Shown: positions 25,920 to 32,969 of the stretch, piece by piece
Layout of the letters: each line of letters begins with the position of its first letter
Position numbering within the stretch: the stretch's first letter is position 1
Made by a program: the position numbers and the translations under genes
Source of the DNA: Allokutzneria sp. NRRL B-24872
GTDB lineage: Bacteria > Actinomycetota > Actinomycetes > Mycobacteriales > Pseudonocardiaceae
NCBI RefSeq assembly: GCF_002155965.1
Contig: NZ_MUMH01000173.1
Span: forward strand, 1 to 33,950
Length of the DNA stretch: 33,950 bases
Direction: 5' to 3'
Notes under the pieces: generated by a model
The model's input: the letters and a program-made list of their open reading frames with translations, nothing else
Databases searched by the model: none
Told to the model about the DNA's origin: nothing

Positions 25920-26378
25920 GTGAAGAGGCTCTTCTCGGCCCTGCTGGCCGCGGCGGCGGTCATCGCCGCCCTCCCCGGAACGGCCTCGGCGATCCCCGCG
26001 TTCGTCAACGCCAGCGACTGCTTCCGGACCGCGCACCCCCAGGACGTCGTCGCGTCGCTGACCCCTGGCGGCTCCCCGCACCAGTCCGTTCAGCTGCGCT
26101 GCGGCGACTACACCTCCGGTGTCATCCACATCGACGCCGGTCACCCCATCGCGGAGAACGGCGCCGACGACGTCAACGTCAACGCCTGCTTCAACCACAT
26201 CTTCTCGCGGAACTACTACGAGGTTCCCGCCGCGAACGGAAATGTCGCACTGCGTTACGACCGCAGCCACGGCGGTCACGCGACCCTCGTTTACAACAAG
26301 GGCTCCGGAAATGTTGTGACCATGTTCACCTCGGACGGCCCCTCCGGCAACAACTGGCGCGGCTGCGCCACCGGCTGA
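25920..26378 (+). CDS. Secreted protein of unknown function (possible small enzyme or toxin fold)
   Basis: A 152-residue exported protein starting at GTG 25920 (GAAAGG about ten bases upstream). The first 24 residues are a clear Sec signal peptide (VKRLFSALLAAAAVIAALPG, cleavage after ASA). The mature part of about 128 residues has four cysteines (SDCF, LRCGDY, NACFNH, RGCATG), likely two disulfides, and polar beta-rich stretches: GVIHIDAGHPI, NHIFSRNYYEV, NVALRYDRSHGGHATLVYN, VVTMFTSDG. The His-rich HIDAGHP and NHIF segments and the final T-F pattern loosely recall small secreted ribonuclease (BECR-fold) domains, but I cannot name a family. It shares an operon with the next secreted gene, 35 bases apart. 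Confidence 0.75.
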   Translation: MKRLFSALLAAAAVIAALPGTASAIPAFVNASDCFRTAHPQDVVASLTPGGSPHQSVQLRCGDYTSGVIHIDAGHPIAENGADDVNVNACFNHIFSRNYYEVPAANGNVALRYDRSHGGHATLVYNKGSGNVVTMFTSDGPSGNNWRGCATG

Positions 26379-26413
26379 GCAATTCCGCCCCCCACGACGA
26401 CACAGGAGTAGTT

Positions 26414-26713
26414 GTGCGAACCGCCCTTTCCCTGACCCTTGCCGCCGTCGCCGCGCTTTCGTTCACCGGAACCGCCGGCGCCGCCGAACCGCGGGCGAAC
26501 GTCCCGGACTGCGTGAGCTACCGCCTGCAGGAGCCGGTGGGCATCTTCGAGCAGACCGTCCACATCACCAACAACTGCCGGACGTCGCAGACCGTGCGCG
26601 TCGACATCGCCTTCGCGCTGGACAGCGAGTGCGTGTCGGTGCTGCCCTTCACCACCAAGCCGTACACGTTCCTCGCGTCGCACCTCCTGGTCCGCGGCCT
26701 GGCCAGCTGCTGA
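26414..26713 (+). CDS. Small secreted four-cysteine protein, tendamistat-like pattern
   Basis: A 99-residue exported protein. GTG 26414 has AGGAG seven bases upstream. The signal peptide (about 1-23) ends at AGA-A. The mature 75 residues carry four cysteines (VPDC, NNC, SEC, ASC at the C-terminus). The spacing between second and third is 17 residues, as I recall for the alpha-amylase inhibitor tendamistat, with a similar beta-strand QTVRVDIAF; third to fourth is 25 versus 27. The inhibitory Trp-Arg-Tyr motif is absent. It may be a diverged member with another target, or one of the common small secreted actinomycete proteins of similar pattern. Expected location: outside the cell. Confidence 0.75.
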   Translation: MRTALSLTLAAVAALSFTGTAGAAEPRANVPDCVSYRLQEPVGIFEQTVHITNNCRTSQTVRVDIAFALDSECVSVLPFTTKPYTFLASHLLVRGLASC

Positions 26714-26723
26714 CCCCGCCGGT

Positions 26724-26759
26724 GACGGGTCCGCCCTCCCCCCGGTCCACGGACCCGTC
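26724..26759. terminator. Stem-loop 1 after secreted-protein operon
   Basis: GACGGGTCCG (26724-26733) and CGGACCCGTC (26750-26759) form a perfect 10-base stem with a 16-base loop, starting 10 bases after the stop of the upstream gene. Confidence 0.6.
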
Positions 26760-26767
26760 GCTCCACA

Positions 26768-26807
26768 GTGGACGGTCGTGGGGCCCGCTCGCCCCGCGAC
26801 CGTCCAC
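26768..26807. terminator. Stem-loop 2, long GC-rich hairpin
   Basis: GTGGACGGTCG (26768-26778) pairs perfectly with CGACCGTCCAC (26797-26807). Inside, after a T/G position (a GU wobble in RNA), GGGGC pairs with GCCCC around a 6-base loop, giving a 17-step stem. No strong T-run follows, as is common in actinobacteria; it works in both orientations in principle. Confidence 0.75.
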
Positions 26808-26853
26808 CGTGTTCTCCAGCGAGTTCTGACACGCGGTGGCGCACCATGAAGGC

Positions 26854-27188
26854 ATGACACCGACCGACATCCCGGGCTCGGTGGAGGACAGCGGCCCCGA
26901 GCGCCTGCTCACCGACCGAGGTTCACCTTCGACCGGACGGCCGTCGCGGTCCGGGCCGCGCTCGCCGCCACCAACGCCGACGTGCTCGCCGAGTTCGAAC
27001 GCGAGTTCCACGTGGCCATGGCCGAGGCCGACGATGACTTCGACCTCGCCAGGGTGGACGTGGTCGTGCGGCACTGGTGGCTCCGCGCGGTGCTGTACCT
27101 CGATCGCGAGGCGTTCGAGCACACCGTCGCCGTGACTGAACGCCTGGAGACGGGCGACGAGTCGGACGTCCACCGGGCGCGGCGGTGA
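26854..27188 (+). pseudogene. DUF6247-family protein, frameshifted
   Basis: The frame ending at 27188 encodes RFTFDRTAVAVRAALAATN followed by FEREFHVAMAEADDDFDLA and VVVRHWWLRAV, the body of DUF6247 proteins, which are often the antitoxin-like partner of a small RelE-like gene. The body frame has no start codon at the right place. ATG 26854, in a different frame, gives a plausible N-terminus (MTPTDIPGSVEDSGPERLLT) and enters the same region, so one base seems lost near 26918-26921. CACCAT six bases before ATG 26854 looks like a leaderless -10 box. If the shift is a sequencing error the gene would be intact, about 110 residues. Confidence 0.7.
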
Positions 27189-27333
27189 GCTGCGAAGCCC
27201 GCTGCACCACGCGTGCCCAAGAGCAGAAGGAGCCTGGTACGCGTCGTTCGACGAATTCGGTCAAGTCAAGTACGTCATCGGCGCGAACAACGCGGTTCGC
27301 GTGACCGTGCTGTTCGTGACCTGGGCAGCCTAG
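27184..27333 (+). pseudogene. Toxin-like partner of DUF6247, C-terminal remnant
   Basis: Directly overlapping the DUF6247 stop, 49 codons (GELRSPLHHACPRAEGAWYA, then SFDEFGQVKYVIGANNAVRV and TVLFVTWAA) stop at 27331-27333. The end resembles RelE-like partners of DUF6247 genes (a G-VKYVI-N-V-V---V-W pattern). There is no start codon or N-terminal half, so it looks like a remnant. The stop overlaps the stop of the VOC gene on the other strand. Confidence 0.5.
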
Positions 27334-27710
27334 GAGCGGGTGTCGCGGCGCAGCGGGTGGTCGGCGGGGATCTCCACCAGCACGATGCGCACCCCGTCCG
27401 GATCGCGAATCCAGCCCTCGTGCAGCCCCCACGGCTCCACCTCCGGCTCGCGCAGGACCTCGGCGCCGCGCGAGACGAGCACCTCGAACTCCGCCCGCAC
27501 ATCGCGCACCTGCATGTACAGCGAAGTGCTCCCCGGAGCGGAGCCGTCGCCGCTGTGCGCGGCCACCTCCAGCAACCCCTGCCCGAGGAAGAACACAGTG
27601 CCGCCGGGGAACTCGCGGAAGACGGCGAGGCCGAGCACGTCCCGGTAGAACGCGCGCGAGCGCTCCGGGTCACGCGGGCGCAACAACACCCTGCTGCTCA
27701 AGATCTCCAT
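27330..27710 (-). CDS. VOC-family (glyoxalase/bleomycin resistance-like) protein
   Basis: A 126-residue vicinal-oxygen-chelate protein. SRVLLRPRDPERSRAFYRDV is the first beta-alpha-beta-beta-beta unit start, GGTVFFLGQGLLEV and STSLYMQVRDVRAEFEVLVS the middle, and GWIRDPDGVRIVLVEIP the C-terminal DPDGN-like block with its acidic metal-ligand position. Such single-domain proteins are metal-dependent dioxygenases, isomerases or antibiotic-binding proteins; the function cannot be told. ATG 27710 has no ribosome-binding site but CACCGT six bases upstream. Confidence 0.88.
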   Translation of the reverse strand: MEILSSRVLLRPRDPERSRAFYRDVLGLAVFREFPGGTVFFLGQGLLEVAAHSGDGSAPGSTSLYMQVRDVRAEFEVLVSRGAEVLREPEVEPWGLHEGWIRDPDGVRIVLVEIPADHPLRRDTRS

Positions 27711-27788
27711 ACGTCCACGGTGGCAGCTGAACGGCCCCACCGCATCAGGTGATGACGTGAACCTGATCGGGTTGGCAGGCTCGCCGGT

Positions 27789-28568
27789 GTGACTGGCATC
27801 GACGAAGACCGCCTCGCCCTGGCCGACGCGCTCACCCGGGAGGAGGTGGACGAGGTGCTCGCGGAACTGGACGAGCACATCGAGGTACTGCGTACCGCGC
27901 AGCGGCGGACCGAGTCCCGCTACCGCGAGGCGGTCGAGGCGCACCGCAGGGCGAAGGTGCCGAGGGCGGGCCTGGACGTCGCGCACCCGCTCGCGGTGGT
28001 CACCACGGAGACGATGTTCCTCGCCGAGCAGCACGACACCTCCACCAAGGAGTCCTACCGCAAGGTCGCGGCGTGGTTCGCCGACATCGCGGTGCTGGCG
28101 CTGGAGGAGGCGGTGCACGGCACCCCGGTGGACCCGGTCAGGGTGGTCGCGGTGATCAACCCCGGCCTGCTCTCCAGACCGCAGCTGCTGGAGGTCGTCA
28201 GCCGCTACCGGCCCGGCCTCGCCGAGGACCACCTGCTGGAGCCCGACGACGCCCGGCACGCGCTGTGGGGCAGCGAGTGGAACGACTTCTGGCTCTGCCG
28301 CCTCCCCGAGATGTCCACATTGGACAGACTGCCGCTGTTGTCGGAGGAGGTCTTCGAAGACGTCCGCGCCGCGCTCAAGCGCGTGCTGCTCGCTGTCCAG
28401 TCCGGGCAGACCGCGTTCGAACTGGAGGACTCCGGGCGCCCGCTGACCGTGGACGAACTCGCCGAGGCGTGCGCGCTCAACGGCGACCTGCACCGCATGC
28501 CCGACCTGCTCAGCGAGTTCGCCAGGGCGATCAGGCGCGGCCTTCCTGCTCTTCGCTCGGCGGCGTGA
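27789..28568 (+). CDS. Protein of unknown function, helical
   Basis: A 259-residue acidic, largely alpha-helical cytosolic protein. The first 65 residues (LTREEVDEVLAELDEHIEVL and on) look like a coiled coil. Central blocks are TKESYRKVAAWFADIAVLAL and VRVVAVINPGLLSRPQLLEV, and the end has LTVDELAEACALNGDLHRMP. I do not recognise the family. It starts at GTG 27789. Its last 38 bases overlap the 3' end of the ephD-like gene on the opposite strand, so both C-termini are encoded by the same DNA. No operon partner. Confidence 0.65.
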   Translation: MTGIDEDRLALADALTREEVDEVLAELDEHIEVLRTAQRRTESRYREAVEAHRRAKVPRAGLDVAHPLAVVTTETMFLAEQHDTSTKESYRKVAAWFADIAVLALEEAVHGTPVDPVRVVAVINPGLLSRPQLLEVVSRYRPGLAEDHLLEPDDARHALWGSEWNDFWLCRLPEMSTLDRLPLLSEEVFEDVRAALKRVLLAVQSGQTAFELEDSGRPLTVDELAEACALNGDLHRMPDLLSEFARAIRRGLPALRSAA

Positions 28569-30273
28569 GCTTGGCGAAGGCCCGCAGTGCCCCCGGGCTG
28601 ACCTTGGACAGCGCGAACGCGACCCTGGCCTCGGCGTTCACCGGGACCAGGGGCGCGTTGCGGAGCACCGCGCGCAGGATCTGGGCCGCGACGCGCTCCG
28701 GCGGGTAGTTGCGCGCCTGGTAGCTCTGCACGGCGCGTTCGCGGAACGCCGCCTGCTCGGCGTCGCTGGCGCCGACGTAGGTCGTGGTGGCCGCGATGTT
28801 GGTGTTGATCAGCCCCGGGCAGATCGCGCTGACGCCGATGCCGTTGTGCGCCAGCTCCGCGCGCAGGCACTCGCTGAGCATCAGCACCGCGGACTTCGTC
28901 GTCGCGTACGCGGGCAGGACCTGCGTCGGCGTGTAGGCCGCCGCCGAGGCGACGTTGACGATGTGCCCGCCCTCCGCGCGCTCGGCCATCGCCGCGCCGA
29001 AGAAGCGGCAGCCGTGGATCACACCCCACAGGTTGACGTCGAGCACGCGCTTCCACTGCTCCGTCGAGGTGTCCAGGAACGGCCCAGCCACACCGATTCC
29101 GGCGTTGTTGACCACGATGTCGGGAATGCCGTGGTCGGCCAGCACGGTGTCGGCGAAGCGCCGCATGGCCGCCTCGTCGGAGACGTCGACCTGGTAGGCG
29201 GCCCCGGAACCCATGCGCCGCACGGTGTCCTTCGCCGCCACCTCGTTGATGTCGCAGGCGATCACGTCCGCGCCCTGCTCGGCGAACGCCTCCGCCGTGG
29301 CCCTTCCGATGCCGCTGCCCGCGCCGGTGATGACGATCAGCTTGTCGGCAAAGGGTTTCCGGTTCTCCGAGACGCGGTGCTGGCGCAGCGCGCGCGTGCT
29401 CGTCCCGGTCTCGACGTGGTCGACGAACTCCTCGACCATGCGAGCCACGGCCTCGGGGTGGCTCAGCGGGGCCCAGTGCCCAGCGGCCAGCGGGCGCCGC
29501 CACAGCTCCGGCGCCCACCGCTCCAGGTCCTCGGCGAGCGCGGGCGTGACGTAGCGGTCGTGCAACGGCGTGATCGCCTGCACCGGCACTGTTGTCCGCC
29601 GCTCACGGGGATTCTTCAAGCGCGGCAAGATGTTCGCGCGGTACAGCTCCATGCCGAGCACGCCGTCCTTGGCGAGCACGCGGGTCGGGCGGTCGAACTT
29701 GATCCCCTCGGTGCGCCACAGCCGCCGCGCCCAGTTCCGCGCGAGCACGGTGCGCCACAACAACGCGGGCAGCACGGGGAGGTGGAAGAACAGGATGTAC
29801 AAGGAGTGCAGCTGCTGCGAGATGACCTGCCGCAACCTTCGCGGGGTCGGGCGGCGCAGCCTGCTCCGCGTCCAGTGGCCGACGTGGTCCAGGCAAGGCC
29901 CGGAAATCGTTGTGTACGAAGCGATCCGGTGCCGCGCGGCGGGATCGGTCACCGCCTCCCACGCCTGGATCGAGCCCCAGTCGTGCCCGACCACGTGCAC
30001 CGGCTGGTTCGGGCTCACCGCGTCCGCGACCGCGAGCAGGTCCTCGCCGAGGTGTTCCAGGCGGTAGCCGGAGCGCTCCTTCGGCCCGGCCGAGGTGCCG
30101 GTGCCGCGCGTGTCGTAGGTGACGACGTGGAACTTCCCGCGCAGGCGCTGCGCGACCCGGTCCCACACGTGATGATCGTCGGGGTAGCCGTGCACCAGCA
30201 GCACTGTCGGCCGATCGGGCGCTCCGCTCTCGTACACCGCGAGTCGTGCCGAGCCGGACCGGACTGAACGCAT
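28531..30273 (-). CDS. ephD: EphD-like fusion: epoxide hydrolase domain + short-chain dehydrogenase
   Basis: A 580-residue two-domain enzyme. The N-terminal alpha/beta hydrolase (about 1-290) has HGYPDDHHVW and GHDWGS with nucleophile Asp98, plus GHWAPLSHPE with the catalytic His. The C-terminal SDR (about 305-580) has ITGAGSGIGRAT, NNAGIG, VASAAAY and the YATTKSA Tyr/Lys pair. This is the architecture and size of M. tuberculosis EphD (Rv2214c), implicated in mycolic acid oxidation state. The expected host order lacks mycolates, so the substrate here must differ, for example epoxidised or hydroxylated fatty acids. ATG 30273 has GGGAG five bases upstream. Divergent from a tetR-type gene with a shared palindrome. 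Confidence 0.92.
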   Translation of the reverse strand: MRSVRSGSARLAVYESGAPDRPTVLLVHGYPDDHHVWDRVAQRLRGKFHVVTYDTRGTGTSAGPKERSGYRLEHLGEDLLAVADAVSPNQPVHVVGHDWGSIQAWEAVTDPAARHRIASYTTISGPCLDHVGHWTRSRLRRPTPRRLRQVISQQLHSLYILFFHLPVLPALLWRTVLARNWARRLWRTEGIKFDRPTRVLAKDGVLGMELYRANILPRLKNPRERRTTVPVQAITPLHDRYVTPALAEDLERWAPELWRRPLAAGHWAPLSHPEAVARMVEEFVDHVETGTSTRALRQHRVSENRKPFADKLIVITGAGSGIGRATAEAFAEQGADVIACDINEVAAKDTVRRMGSGAAYQVDVSDEAAMRRFADTVLADHGIPDIVVNNAGIGVAGPFLDTSTEQWKRVLDVNLWGVIHGCRFFGAAMAERAEGGHIVNVASAAAYTPTQVLPAYATTKSAVLMLSECLRAELAHNGIGVSAICPGLINTNIAATTTYVGASDAEQAAFRERAVQSYQARNYPPERVAAQILRAVLRNAPLVPVNAEARVAFALSKVSPGALRAFAKLTPPSEEQEGRA

Positions 30274-30292
30274 GTCGTCTCCCGACCACTAG

Positions 30293-30307
30293 TAGACGTG
30301 ATGTCTA
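30293..30307. promoter_or_regulatory. TetR operator candidate between ephD and tetR
   Basis: TAGAC (30293-30297) and GTCTA (30303-30307) form a perfect inverted repeat with a 5-base spacer. It overlaps TAATAT (30306-30311), a good -10 box for the tetR gene, and lies 20 bases before the ephD start, so one dimer could repress both genes. Confidence 0.65.
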
Positions 30308-30315
30308 ATATTGAT

Positions 30316-30930
30316 GTGAGCAGGACTCGTGTCAATGCCACACGCAGGCGACTGCCCGTCGCCCAGCGGAGGGACGAGATCCTCGCCGCGGCGCAGCGGC
30401 TCTTCGGCACGCGCCGGAGCGAGGACGTCACCATCGACGAGATCGCCGCCGCCGCCGGTGCCTCAAGAGCGCTGGTCTACCGTTACTTCGGCGGGAAGCG
30501 GTCGCTGTACCTGCACGCGCTGCTGGCCGCCGTCGACGAGCTCGCTCGCGCGGTCGAGCCCCCGCCGGGGCCGCCGTTGAGCCGCCTGCGCTTCGCCGTA
30601 TCGGGTTACCTCGACTTCGCCGAGCGGCACGCGCACGGCTACGTGGCGCTGCTGCGCGGGGCCAGTCAGGGCGCCGAGGTCGCCGAGATCGTCAACCGCA
30701 CCCGCGAGCTGATCGCCGAGCTGGCCTTCGAGGGCTTGGAGCTGGACCGCGCGTGCCCGCGACTGCGCCTCGTGCTCGTCGGCTGGGTCGCCGCCGCGGA
30801 AGCCATGACGCTGCACTGGCTCGAACACCGCGACCTCGCCCGCGACGACCTCGCGGGACTGCTCATAGAGAACCTGCTCGCGGTCCTGTCGCCACCGGGC
30901 CGCGCAGGTACGCCCACAGCACGGGCTTGA
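30316..30930 (+). CDS. TetR-family transcriptional regulator
   Basis: A 204-residue regulator. QRRDEILAAAQRLFGTRRSE, VTIDEIAAAAGASRALVYRY and FGGKRSLYLHAL form the N-terminal helix-turn-helix; the rest is a helical ligand domain (FAVSGYLDFAERHAHGYVAL and on). GTG 30316 is preferred: the more upstream GTG 30298 and ATG 30301 lie within the operator palindrome and before the TAATAT -10 box at 30306-30311, so they could not be translated from that promoter. It probably represses ephD and itself; the ligand may be a fatty acid or epoxide. Its last 68 bases overlap the 3' end of the NO synthase gene on the other strand. Confidence 0.9.
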   Translation: MSRTRVNATRRRLPVAQRRDEILAAAQRLFGTRRSEDVTIDEIAAAAGASRALVYRYFGGKRSLYLHALLAAVDELARAVEPPPGPPLSRLRFAVSGYLDFAERHAHGYVALLRGASQGAEVAEIVNRTRELIAELAFEGLELDRACPRLRLVLVGWVAAAEAMTLHWLEHRDLARDDLAGLLIENLLAVLSPPGRAGTPTARA

Positions 30931-32164
30931 ACTCCTCCTCGGGCGGTGTCGGGCGGTGGTCGGCGTAGTGCGCCGGGCAGCCCTTCAGCCCCCGCTCGGC
31001 GGCATCGGGGTCCACGACGAACTCCGGCTTGAAGTGGTCGGTGTCGTAGTAGCGGTGGAACACCGGCGTCAGCCCGCCCGACACCGGCGGCACGATCCAG
31101 CTCCAGTCGGCGGGGCACTTGCGGCCCGCGCGCGCCTCCTTGTCGATGTGCTTCAGGAAGTGCTGCGACTCGGTGTGGTGGTCGGTGATCGTCACGCCCG
31201 CCTCGGCGTAGGAGTGCAGCACCGCGCGGTTGAGTTCCACCAGCGCCCGATCGCGCCAGAGCGTCGTCTCCCGGCTGGTATCGAGTCCCAATCGGTTCGC
31301 AAGCTCCGGCAGCATGTCGTACCGGTCGGCGTCTGCCAGGTTGCGCGCGCCGATCTCGGTGCCCATGTACCAGCCGTTGAACGGCGCGGCGGGGTAGGAG
31401 ACGCCGCCGATGACCATGCGCATGTTGCTGATCGCCGGTACCGCGTGCCACCGGAGACCCAGTTCCGCGAACCACGGGTGGTCGGGGTGGGTCAGCCGCA
31501 CCTCGTCGATCGCGGTCCTCGGCAGCGGGAACAGCCTCGGCCCCTCCTCGGGGGTCTCCACCACCAGCGGCAACACGTCGAAGCGCCCGCGCTCCCTCGG
31601 CTGCTGCCAACCCATGGACGTCACGGTGCTGGTGAAGTCGACGTAGCGCGGGTCGCCGAGCACCCCGCCGTCGGCGTCGCGGTAGCCCGCGTACCGGATC
31701 AGCTGTTCGTTCCAGATCCTCGGCGCGGGCCTGCCCGGCACCTCCGGCGCGAAGATGGTGATCAGCGGGCGCAGCCGCCCCTTGTTGTGGGCCAGCCGCA
31801 GGTGCTCGACGCACTGCGTGGCCACCTCGGTCGCACCGCGCACCGCCCGCATGTCGCGCACGCGCAGGCTGCGCCAGTACAACCGGCCGATGCAGCGCGC
31901 GGCGTTGCGCCAGGCCACCCGCGCGCCGAAGGACAGTTCGGCGGTGGTGTGCTGGTAGGAGCCGGTCATCTCGATCTCGGTGCGGACCCAGGCCACGCGG
32001 CGCTCGACCGGTCCGGCGTCCGGGTTCTCGCCGTGGAAGATCCTCAGGAACTCCTCGGCCTCGTCGGCGTCAACGACCTGGTCACCGGTGGGCGCCTCGG
32101 TCGGTGCCGACAGGTGCGGGGGCAGCGCCCAGGTCCCGGCGTGCGCTCCGTTGTCGTCAGCCAC
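30863..32164 (-). CDS. nos: Bacterial nitric oxide synthase oxygenase
   Basis: Oxidises L-arginine to nitric oxide and citrulline; the bacterial form lacks the reductase domain and needs an external electron donor. WRNAARCIGR contains the heme-ligand Cys91, PFNGWYMGTEIGARN the arginine-binding Glu270, and AVPAISNM has Ile245 at the NO-gating position (Ile in bacteria, Val in mammals). KCPADWSWIVPPVSGG and TPVFHRYYDTDHFKPEF are the cofactor/dimer region. It has 433 residues, about 60-70 more than Bacillus NOS, with a 40-residue N-terminal extension and a short C-terminal tail within the tetR overlap. GTG 32164 follows TATAGG by 8 bases, so it is probably leaderless. No nitration cluster (as in thaxtomin synthesis) is nearby. 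Confidence 0.96.
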   Translation of the reverse strand: MADDNGAHAGTWALPPHLSAPTEAPTGDQVVDADEAEEFLRIFHGENPDAGPVERRVAWVRTEIEMTGSYQHTTAELSFGARVAWRNAARCIGRLYWRSLRVRDMRAVRGATEVATQCVEHLRLAHNKGRLRPLITIFAPEVPGRPAPRIWNEQLIRYAGYRDADGGVLGDPRYVDFTSTVTSMGWQQPRERGRFDVLPLVVETPEEGPRLFPLPRTAIDEVRLTHPDHPWFAELGLRWHAVPAISNMRMVIGGVSYPAAPFNGWYMGTEIGARNLADADRYDMLPELANRLGLDTSRETTLWRDRALVELNRAVLHSYAEAGVTITDHHTESQHFLKHIDKEARAGRKCPADWSWIVPPVSGGLTPVFHRYYDTDHFKPEFVVDPDAAERGLKGCPAHYADHRPTPPEEEFKPVLWAYLRGPVATGPRAGSL

Positions 32165-32172
32165 CGCGTGAA

Positions 32173-32201
32173 CCTATACGCCCGGTCGATCACCCGTCAC
32201 C
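32173..32201 (-). promoter_or_regulatory. Promoter of nos gene, leaderless
   Basis: On the minus strand GGTGAC (32201-32196) and TATAGG (32178-32173) have a 17-base spacer. The -10 box ends 8 bases before GTG 32164, so transcription would start at the start codon. Confidence 0.55.
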
Positions 32202-32251
32202 GCTGATCAGGTAGCCGAAAACCCGAAGATCGCTCACTCACAGCACTCGTG

Positions 32252-32923
32252 TCAGGAACGATCACCCTGGTGAGCGAGCTGCGCCACGGCCTCGGCCACG
32301 CTCTGCTCACCCCCGGTCACCTCGACCTGGCGGTGCACCGTTTCCGGGGAGTCGAGCAGCTCCAGCAGTACCAGTGCCACGTCCTCCCTGGTGATCGAGC
32401 CCCTCGGCAGCTTCTCGGCGATCCGCACCCGCCCGGTCGCTGGTTCGTTGGTCAGCGCGCCCGGCCGCAGCACCGTCCAGTCGAGGTCGCGGCCCCGCAC
32501 GTCGGCGTCGGCCTCGCTCTTGGCGCGCAGGTACGTGGCGAAGGTCTCGTCCATGTCCGGCGGCGGCGTGATGTCGGCGTTCATCGCGGAGATCATCAGG
32601 TAGCGCCGGACCCCGGCCAGCTGCGCGCCCTCGGCCAGCAGCGCCGCCGCGTCGCGGTCCACGGTGAGCTTGCGCGCCGTGCCGCTGCCCGGTCCTGCCC
32701 CCGCCGCGAAGACCACCGCGTCGGCGCCCCGCACCACGTCAGCGACCTGTTCGGCGGTCGCGGACTCCAGGTCCAGCACGGCCGCTTCGGCCCCGGCCGC
32801 GCGCAGGTCGTCGGCGTGGCCGGGGTTGCGGATGATGCCGACCGAGGTGTCCCCGCGCGCGGCGAGGTGGCGTTCCAGGTGCAGGGCGATCTGGCCGTGT
32901 CCTCCGGCGATGACGATGCGCAT
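32252..32923 (-). CDS. NAD(P)-binding SDR-like (NmrA/YwnB type) protein
   Basis: A 223-residue atypical SDR. The Rossmann motif MRIVIAGGHGQIALHLERHL at the start, LESATAEQVADVV, DAVVFAAGAGPGS and YLRAKSEADADVRGRDLDWT followed by VLRPGALT are typical of the NAD(P)H-binding NmrA-like and YwnB/YhfK group. The catalytic Tyr and Lys are present (Y--AKS-AD). They bind NADP and act as redox sensors or reductases of unknown substrates. ATG 32923 starts the motif directly, as in the family; a longer frame exists upstream. It is divergent from the siderophore-interacting protein and may share its regulatory region. Confidence 0.87.
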   Translation of the reverse strand: MRIVIAGGHGQIALHLERHLAARGDTSVGIIRNPGHADDLRAAGAEAAVLDLESATAEQVADVVRGADAVVFAAGAGPGSGTARKLTVDRDAAALLAEGAQLAGVRRYLMISAMNADITPPPDMDETFATYLRAKSEADADVRGRDLDWTVLRPGALTNEPATGRVRIAEKLPRGSITREDVALVLLELLDSPETVHRQVEVTGGEQSVAEAVAQLAHQGDRS

Positions 32924-32969
32924 GAGGCCCAGGTTAGTGAAGGCGTTTCGGAACCACCGCGCCAAACCC

